Origin: an uncultured Ellagibacter sp.
GTDB lineage: Bacteria > Actinomycetota > Coriobacteriia > Coriobacteriales > Eggerthellaceae
Direction: 5' to 3'
Length of the DNA stretch: 37,434 nucleotides
NCBI RefSeq assembly: GCF_934617235.1
Contig: NZ_CAKTTZ010000026.1
Span: forward strand, 1 to 37,434
Part shown: in pieces, positions 32,203 to 37,434 of the stretch
Numbering within the stretch: position 1 is the stretch's first letter
Layout of the letters: each line of letters starts with the position of its first letter
Translations under genes and position numbers: made by a program
Notes under the pieces: generated by a model
Seen by the model: the letters and a program-made list of their open reading frames with translations, nothing else
Told to the model about the DNA's origin: nothing
Database searches by the model: none

Positions 32203-33894
32203 TCAGGAGTCGCGGGCGTCGCGCTCCTCGCGGGCGGGCGGCTGCTCCTCCCGGTCGACCAGGTCGATCAGACGCTGCTGAGAGTTGATCCCCATCTTCC
32301 GGTAAATATGCGTGATGTGCGTCTTCGCGGTGTTCGAGCTGATGAACAGCTTCTGCTGGATGTACTCGGCGTTTCTGCCCTTCGCAAGGCACGTGAACAC
32401 CTCCGCCTCGCGCGGCGACAGGTCGTACTGCTCGGCAATGGCGCGGCAGCGGTCGCGAAACGGCGAGGCGTTCTTCGGCGGGTCGATCGAGGGCGGGCAC
32501 TCGGCGCTCGCCGTCATGAGGGCCAACAGGGCGTCCTCGGTTTCCGAGTCGTCGGCGCCGTAGAGCGAGAAGGCCGCGACAACGATGATCGCAATCACGC
32601 AGGACAGCTCGCCAAGCCCCTCGATCGCCACGTCGCCCGCGCGGAACGCGAAGAACGCGACGACGACGCCGAGCGCGAAGCCGGTCCATTGCGCGAGCCT
32701 TCCCATCGCGTAGCGTTTCACCGGATAAAGTTGGAACTCGGCGTTCGACACCACAAGATCGGTCCACTCCATAAGCGTCGCGTAGGCGAACGTTCCCACG
32801 GCAACGGCACCGCACACGATGCGCCCTGTGTGTCCGAAATAGGGAATGAACAGGATAGATGTTGCGACGATAGGAACGGTGAGTCGCTGCATGCCGCTCA
32901 TATCCCAGCGAGATTTCGTCCGCTTCGTCGCCCAAAGAATCGCAACACCCGCGCCAACGATGCCCGCCGCCGAAGCGATGAGCACAGCCTTAATGCCCGT
33001 AAGCGCAAGCATCACGACGACGAACCCGTACGCCATCCCGTTCGCGGCGATCGACGCCGCAGCTTTAAGCGTAATGGAGGGGTCACGCTGGTAGCCTTCC
33101 ATCGCCTTTAAGGCATCGGGGTCGACGCGAGAAACGAGGATGGAGGCAAGCACCATGCACGAGATCACGATGAACGCCAGGCCGAACAGACCCATGAGCG
33201 GGCTTCCCGCGCCTGCGACCAAAAGGAAGAGCGGAGTTGCCAGCGCGCCGCCGACCGCGATCGACATCGCCGTCCACTTCGGGGCCATCATGCTGAAGAG
33301 CACCGTCCACACAAGCGAGAGTGATAGTTCCCCCGCGCCGAGCAGCACCCAGACGACGATCGCGCAGGGCATGCGCCACCCTTCGGGAACGAAGCCCGCC
33401 CAGCATGCCGCCGCCAGAAGAAATGCCGGGGCGAACAGGAGAAACGAGCCGGGCAACACCAAGGGCCGCATCCTCCTGAACACGAAGTCGGGGAACTTCG
33501 CGCAAATGGCGAGAGCGGCGTCCATCACCACGCGCGAGACGATAAGGCACAGGATGCCGATTTCCAACGGCTCGAAGGACAGAAGCGGAAGCGCGGGCGA
33601 GAACACGATGTAGGTGCCCCACACCGTAAGGCACGCGAAGCCGATCGTGGCAAGCACGCACGCAGCGGATGTTTGCATCACCGGCTTTCTCTCGCCCCTG
33701 CCATCCGTCGAGTCGAGAAACGAAAGCACACTGGACGCATCGAGCTTGCCACCGGATGAGGCATCGGACGCGGCGAACTTGCCGCCAGACGCGACGCGGA
33801 CCGCGCCGCCCCCGCTTTTCGACGCGGCCTCGAACGCAGCGTTGGGTGTACCAAATTCGCCGCCGGACACGGCACCAGAATTATCCATTCCCAT
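32203..33894 (-). CDS. Membrane-anchored LuxR-family transcriptional regulator (2)
   Basis: Protein of 563 residues: a Gly/Ala/Ser-rich low-complexity N-terminal tail (residues 1-60, with SGGEFG, SGGGAVRVASGGKF, SSGGKLDASS), about 12 membrane segments, and a LuxR helix-turn-helix near the end (LSPREAEVFTCLAKGRNAEY, LFISSNTAKTHITHIYRKMG). The start chosen is the ATG at 33894 with GGGGGA five bases upstream; the ATG at 33888 is an alternative. The last residues REERDARDS already have the composition of the 36-bp repeat beyond the stop. It is divergent from the molybdopterin enzyme at 34097 and probably regulates it, as comparable regulators do in Eggerthella and Gordonibacter. Confidence 0.9.
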   Translation of the reverse strand: MGMDNSGAVSGGEFGTPNAAFEAASKSGGGAVRVASGGKFAASDASSGGKLDASSVLSFLDSTDGRGERKPVMQTSAACVLATIGFACLTVWGTYIVFSPALPLLSFEPLEIGILCLIVSRVVMDAALAICAKFPDFVFRRMRPLVLPGSFLLFAPAFLLAAACWAGFVPEGWRMPCAIVVWVLLGAGELSLSLVWTVLFSMMAPKWTAMSIAVGGALATPLFLLVAGAGSPLMGLFGLAFIVISCMVLASILVSRVDPDALKAMEGYQRDPSITLKAAASIAANGMAYGFVVVMLALTGIKAVLIASAAGIVGAGVAILWATKRTKSRWDMSGMQRLTVPIVATSILFIPYFGHTGRIVCGAVAVGTFAYATLMEWTDLVVSNAEFQLYPVKRYAMGRLAQWTGFALGVVVAFFAFRAGDVAIEGLGELSCVIAIIVVAAFSLYGADDSETEDALLALMTASAECPPSIDPPKNASPFRDRCRAIAEQYDLSPREAEVFTCLAKGRNAEYIQQKLFISSNTAKTHITHIYRKMGINSQQRLIDLVDREEQPPAREERDARDS

Positions 33895-33915
33895 GGAATC
33901 CCCCGTTACAAGCAT

Positions 33916-33980
33916 GAATCACCATGCGAAGGTGACGGCATTTCCCCAGTTCAGCGGGAATCACCTTCTCGATGTGATTC
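33916..33980. promoter_or_regulatory. Paired GAATCACC dyads between LuxR (2) and molybdoenzyme
   Basis: GAATCACC occurs at 33916-33923 and 33958-33965, 42 bases or four helical turns apart. The first is part of TCACC-N7-GGTGA (33919-33935), the second of GAATCAC-N9-GTGATTC (33958-33980). Likely operator sites for the divergent regulator. Confidence 0.5.
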
Positions 33981-34096
33981 ATTCTTTCCCCCTGCAACCC
34001 ATCATAGCAGCATCGCCGAGACATCGAGAGGCAATTTCAAGATGCGGCGAAACATCGGTCGCCAAGACGGCGGCGAAAAAACGAGAGGAGAAAGAC

Positions 34097-36331
34097 ATGG
34101 CTGAGGTCGAGAGGGAAGTCAAGAGAGCATCGTGTTTTCTGTGCCATCTGAATTGCGGCGTTCTCTGCACGAAGGAAAACGGCCGAGTCGTGAAGATCGA
34201 GGGAGATCCCGACAACCCGCACAACGAGGGATACGTGTGCTCCCGACTCGAGCATGACCGCTGGAAGGATTTCGAGTACAACCCCAACCGCTTGAAGAGG
34301 CCTCTCAAGCGCGTCGGCGAACGCGGAAGCGGCCAGTGGGAAGAAATCACCTGGGACCAGGCATTCGACGAGATGGCCGAGCGCCTTGCCAACCTTCGCG
34401 ACAAGTACGGCGCCGAGACCCTGTGCTTCCTCGAGGGAACGTACCGCACGCAGTCCAACCTGCACTACAAGTTCACCAACCTGTTCGGCACCCCGAACAC
34501 CGGCGGCAACGGCACCATCTGCTACAGCTCCGACATGTGGCTCGAGCCGTGCACCTATGGCGGCTTCTGCTCCGATAAGTCCGACTGGAAGCGCGCCGAC
34601 CTCGTCGTTTTGTGGGGTCGCAACCCTGCAGCTTCCGAGCTTTTGAACTGGCAATGGACCCTGCGCAACATGCAGGAGCGCGGCGCGAAGCTCATCGTCA
34701 TCGATCCCCGTTTCTGCGAGGTTGCCCAGAAGGCCGACCTCTTCTTGCAGATCCGCCCCGGCACCGACGCGGCGCTCGCCCTCGGCATGATCAACGTGAT
34801 CATCGAGGAGGACCTCTACGACCATGAGTTCGTCGAGGAATGGTGCTATGGCTTTGACCAGCTGAAAGAGCGCGCGGCGGAATACCCCGTCGAGAAGGTC
34901 GCGGAAATCACCTGGATCCCCGCCGACAAGATTCGCCAGGCGGCGCGCATGTACGCGACGACCAAGCCCGCTTGCCTGCCTTGGGGCGAAAAGGGCGGCG
35001 ACGGCTGCGGTATCAACGCCTCGAGCGCGATTCAGGGCAAGGCCATCCTGCGCGCCATCACCGGCAACATCGACAAGGTCGGCGGCGATCAGCTGACCAT
35101 GCCGGGCGACCGCGGCAACACCGAGGACATGAATTTCTCCCACGACGCCCTTTCCCAGGAGCAACGCGACAAGATGGTCGGCAACGACATGTACCCGGGC
35201 CTCACCTTCAAGGGCTGGGACATCATCTCGAAGGCCTACCCGCGCTTCTACCCCTACAGCAACGCGCCGACGATGTTCCGCCAGATGATCAGCGGTGACC
35301 CCTACCCCATCAAGGCATGCATCGTGCAGGCGGACAACCCGATGCTCGCGTTCAGCAACACGAAGCTCGTGCATGAGGCGCTGAAGAGCCTCGACCTGCT
35401 CATCGTGCACGACTACTTCATGACGCCGACAGCGGCGCTGGCCGACTACGTGCTGCCCGCGGCGACGTGGCTTGAGCGCTGCAGCATCGGCTACCCGACC
35501 ATGGACGTCGAGCAGGTCAGCATGGCAGGCAGCATGCCCGTCCTCGAGCGCTTCGAAGGCGGCACCGACATCGACTTCCGCGACGACTACGAGTTCTGGT
35601 ACGGGCTTTCCGAGCGCCTGGGCTTTGCCGACAAGTGGTGGGGTCCGAAGTACGAGGACATGATGAACGACCAGGTGGCGCCCTTCGGCATGAAGTTCCG
35701 CGACTTCTGCGAGAAGGTGAAGTACCTGAAGGTTCCCAACGTGCCTGAGAAGTACAAGGAGCCGGGCTTCAAGTTCCTCACCCCGACGGGCAAGGTGGAG
35801 CTGTACTCGACGGTCATCGAGAAGCTCGCGAAGGAGACGGGCCGCAACTTCGATCCGCTGCCGAGCTTCACGTTCCCGCCTAACTTCCCCGAAGCGGACC
35901 CGGAGTACGCCGAGGAGTACCCGCTGTGCATGATCACGGGCGCCAGGTTCATGCCTTTCTACCACACCGAGCATCGCCAGCCGGGCGCGTATCGCAACCT
36001 GCATCCGGACCCGATCTTCGACATCCATCCGGACACCGCCATCTCGCTTGACATCGCGCCGGGCGACTGGTGCTGGATCGAGACGCACAAGGGCCGCATC
36101 AAGCAGCGCGCCCGCACCACGACGACGGTCGATCCGCGAGTGATCAGCGTGCAGCATGACTGGTGGTTCCCCGAGGAGCCCGAAGCTGAGCCGTCGCTGT
36201 TCGGCGTGTTCAAGTCGAACGTGAACGTGATTTTGGACGACGACGCGAAGTATCTCGACCCGCTGATGGGATCCTGGCCGCTCACGGGCGCGAGCGCCAA
36301 GGTCTACAAGTGCGAAGAGCAGGATTTGTAA
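34097..36331 (+). CDS. Molybdopterin oxidoreductase, acetylene-hydratase/catechol-dehydroxylase-like
   Basis: DMSO-reductase superfamily enzyme of 744 residues. The N-terminal [4Fe-4S] site is Cys13, Cys16, Cys20 and Cys48 (CFLCHLNCG... VCSR). Cys142 in GTPNTGGNGTICYSS is the likely Mo or W ligand, as in acetylene hydratase. Further cofactor segments are VVLWGRNPAASELLNW, VIDPRFCEVAQKADLFLQI, GDRGNTEDMNF and the late LCMITGARFMPFYHTEHRQ. No Tat signal precedes it, so it acts in the cytoplasm. The ATG at 34097 follows AGAGGAGAAAGAC. The group includes gut-bacterial catechol dehydroxylases controlled by neighbouring LuxR proteins, matching this locus. The substrate is unknown; no separate electron-transfer or membrane subunit is seen. 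Confidence 0.9.
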   Translation: MAEVEREVKRASCFLCHLNCGVLCTKENGRVVKIEGDPDNPHNEGYVCSRLEHDRWKDFEYNPNRLKRPLKRVGERGSGQWEEITWDQAFDEMAERLANLRDKYGAETLCFLEGTYRTQSNLHYKFTNLFGTPNTGGNGTICYSSDMWLEPCTYGGFCSDKSDWKRADLVVLWGRNPAASELLNWQWTLRNMQERGAKLIVIDPRFCEVAQKADLFLQIRPGTDAALALGMINVIIEEDLYDHEFVEEWCYGFDQLKERAAEYPVEKVAEITWIPADKIRQAARMYATTKPACLPWGEKGGDGCGINASSAIQGKAILRAITGNIDKVGGDQLTMPGDRGNTEDMNFSHDALSQEQRDKMVGNDMYPGLTFKGWDIISKAYPRFYPYSNAPTMFRQMISGDPYPIKACIVQADNPMLAFSNTKLVHEALKSLDLLIVHDYFMTPTAALADYVLPAATWLERCSIGYPTMDVEQVSMAGSMPVLERFEGGTDIDFRDDYEFWYGLSERLGFADKWWGPKYEDMMNDQVAPFGMKFRDFCEKVKYLKVPNVPEKYKEPGFKFLTPTGKVELYSTVIEKLAKETGRNFDPLPSFTFPPNFPEADPEYAEEYPLCMITGARFMPFYHTEHRQPGAYRNLHPDPIFDIHPDTAISLDIAPGDWCWIETHKGRIKQRARTTTTVDPRVISVQHDWWFPEEPEAEPSLFGVFKSNVNVILDDDAKYLDPLMGSWPLTGASAKVYKCEEQDL

Positions 36332-36344
36332 GGATTGATGAGCC

Positions 36345-36587
36345 ATGTGTTTCAGACCAGCATCAACGACGATGGGCGCGCGGATTTGCATGAAGTGCCA
36401 CTATGTGTGCGATGACGTGAGCGCCGAGAAATGCCCGCAGTGCGGGGAGCCCTTCGAGGCTCCCGCGGCGGGGGCGCCGACAGCGGGCGGAGCCCCAGGT
36501 GCGCCAACGGGGGCTCCGGGCGCGCCAGGTGCGCCAGGTGCGCCGGACGCACCCCAAGCGCCGAGCGCGCCGCAAGAGGCAAAGTAG
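36345..36587 (+). CDS. Small zinc-ribbon protein with Ala/Pro/Gly tail
   Basis: Protein of 80 residues that starts MCFRPASTTMGARICMKCHY and has a likely zinc ribbon (Cys15, Cys18, Cys30, Cys33, with Cys22 extra). A tail of GAP/GAPGAP repeats follows (residues 40-80), encoded by GGTGCGCCA-type direct repeats. It begins 14 bases after the molybdoenzyme stop with AAGGATTGATGAGCC before the ATG, so it is co-transcribed and probably co-translated. A maturation or electron-transfer helper for the enzyme is possible, but the family is not named. The tail length probably varies between strains through repeat slippage. Confidence 0.7.
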   Translation: MCFRPASTTMGARICMKCHYVCDDVSAEKCPQCGEPFEAPAAGAPTAGGAPGAPTGAPGAPGAPGAPDAPQAPSAPQEAK

Positions 36588-36783
36588 GGCCGGGAAGCGC
36601 TCGCCTCGGCGCCTGACGGTGACGAGGCGAGCGCTGTCATTCCATCCCACGTGAGACACCCATCCCACAGGCGCACCATCGGCCCGAGCACGCCGCCAGA
36701 GGCAAAAGGGGGCAGGAAGGAATCGCAGCTCGGAGCCTGGCAACTGGGAGACTGCGAGACTGGGAGATTGTAAGACTGCGGCA

Positions 36784-36823
36784 CGGGACCCGACGACTGC
36801 GAAGCTTCGGCCGACGGGTCCCG
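36784..36823. terminator. Hairpin beyond the zinc-ribbon gene
   Basis: CGGGACCCG (36784-36792) pairs with CGGGTCCCG (36815-36823); the loop holds the small palindrome CGAAGCTTCG. No T-run. Just before it lies a CTGGGAGACTGCGAGACTGG-type short direct repeat (36745-36775). Confidence 0.5.
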
Positions 36824-36926
36824 ACCGTTGCAGCCGATGGTTGACCTGCATCAAGCTTTCTAAGACGGACAAGCAGTCGCCAAGAAAGCACCGCAATCGC
36901 ATGCTGCAAGCCACTCGCGACTACGC

Positions 36927-36957
36927 GGGCGGGAAGAGCGTCAAGTCCTTCCCGCCC
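36927..36957 (+). terminator. Intrinsic terminator
   Basis: GGGCGGGAAG (36927-36936) pairs with CTTCCCGCCC (36948-36957) around an 11-base loop and is followed by ACTTTCTTT. Confidence 0.65.
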
Positions 36958-37103
36958 ACTTTCTTTATGCTCTCGCGTTGCAGCCCAAAGCCCCTTCGCG
37001 CCGTGCGTAGCCCGCGCCTTCCCCCCATGCAGCTCCCAACGCGCGCATACCTCCCCACGCTCGTTCGCGGCCCTCACGAAACTGTCCAGCCTAGTGCAGC
37101 CAA

Positions 37104-37139
37104 GAGACAAGTCGCCCGACCCCTGACTACCCGTCCCGC
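37104..37139 (-). repeat. AGTCGGG-type hairpin repeat, copy F (inverted)
   Basis: Reading the minus strand, GCGGGA (37139-37134) leads through GGGTAGTCAGGGGTCGGGCG to CTTGTCTC ending at 37104. The core matches copies D and E with a short insertion. Confidence 0.55.
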
Positions 37140-37243
37140 TCCCGCTGGCCCCGTCCCGCCTTCGGTTCCGTTCTGCTCGGGGCGCCGCCCTGGGATACGA
37201 TGCCACTCTGGCAGCCTTTCTTTCTCGAAACCGGCTCGCCGTG

Positions 37244-37380
37244 GACAAAAAAGTTCGATATGTGAGGAGTTAGTTTTGGGAAACTTGACTTCGAAAAATC
37301 TGACCTGGGCAAACAAAGGGCATCGCGGAGACACCCGCCCGTATCGTCCTTCTCAGACTCACATATCGACCTTTTATGTC
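37244..37380 (+). repeat. Inverted-repeat element E4 (137 bp)
   Basis: Arms 37244-37266 and 37358-37380 are reverse complements at 21 of 23 bases, with the core TCGATATGTGAG. Inside, TGACCTGGGC begins at 37301; its distance from the GTGG before the left arm (60 bases) matches E1 (61 bases). TTTGGGAAACTTGAC upstream of the core resembles the E1 TGGGAAATTCGTGAC. Confidence 0.7.
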
Positions 37381-37434
37381 GATGTTGTCTAGCGATTCCG
37401 ACAATCCCATGACCTGCGGTTTTGTGTGCGAGAA

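Larger units (their letters stand above)
36588..37434. other. 847-base stretch without a supported gene
   Basis: After the zinc-ribbon gene no frame shows a ribosome site or family resemblance; a 183-codon plus-strand frame at 36841-37392 crosses the terminator, hairpin copy F and E4 and is not called. Contents are two hairpins, copy F and element E4. The next gene probably starts beyond the window. Confidence 0.6.

Noticed and set aside
30080..32281. 733-codon plus-strand open frame
   Set aside because: Antisense to polA and running into the 36-bp repeat; no protein family recognised.
34037..36391. 784-codon minus-strand open frame
   Set aside because: Antisense to the molybdopterin enzyme, whose Fe-S and cofactor motifs establish the plus strand as coding.
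36841..37392. 183-codon plus-strand open frame near the right end
   Set aside because: It crosses an intrinsic terminator, an inverted hairpin repeat and element E4, and has no family resemblance.

Overview
The window looks like chromosomal DNA of a high-GC anaerobic actinobacterium, most likely class Coriobacteriia, family Eggerthellaceae (Eggerthella/Slackia/Adlercreutzia type). The reasons are two LuxR regulators fused to about 12 membrane segments, a cytoplasmic acetylene-hydratase-like molybdopterin enzyme next to one of them, high GC, and abundant non-coding repeats. This assignment is an inference; there is no rRNA or other phylogenetic marker. No tRNA, rRNA, CRISPR array, transposase or integrase was recognised.

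Layout. 1-4793 (minus) is a tight operon: aminotransferase, M29-type peptidase, NCS1 permease, then a PepV-like M20 dipeptidase cut by the left edge. 5230-6693 (minus) is a MocR-type regulator whose PLP lysine is replaced. 6879-12421 (plus) holds a DUF1893 protein, a small membrane protein, a TIGR04076 protein, an aldo/keto reductase and a PucR-type regulator. 12593-16376 (minus) is a cluster of a helical protein, a Cys-rich fucose-isomerase-like protein, SufS and SufE, divergent from a membrane LuxR regulator (16900-18417).

18418-24701 is an accessory region. It contains structured repeats, a Schlafen/AlbA_2 ATPase between 45-bp direct repeats, a broken AbiEi antitoxin, a MazG-like pyrophosphohydrolase overlapping a GIY-YIG/DUF2075 ATPase interrupted by an in-frame TGA, and a membrane protein. 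It resembles a partly decayed defence island. After a small membrane protein and a DUF853 HerA-like ATPase comes a second accessory pair, DUF4869 plus an ATPase with a TOPRIM-like second half (27287-28722). Backbone resumes with polA (29258-31885), a second membrane LuxR regulator (32203-33894) and, divergently, a molybdopterin oxidoreductase with a small zinc-ribbon partner (34097-36587). The last 850 bases carry only hairpins and repeats.

The most unusual signal is non-coding. Four inverted-repeat elements of 137-189 bp (10371-10535, 18606-18794, 28747-28918, 37244-37380) have related ends, and three share a TGACCTGG core in the same orientation. A roughly 26-nt hairpin family carries an AGTCGGG loop and compensatory stem changes. 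Two 36-bp tandem arrays start just after stop codons of minus-strand regulators. The best candidates for undescribed protein systems are DUF4869 plus ATPase/TOPRIM, MazG-like plus GIY-YIG/DUF2075, and the isomerase-like/SufS/SufE cluster.
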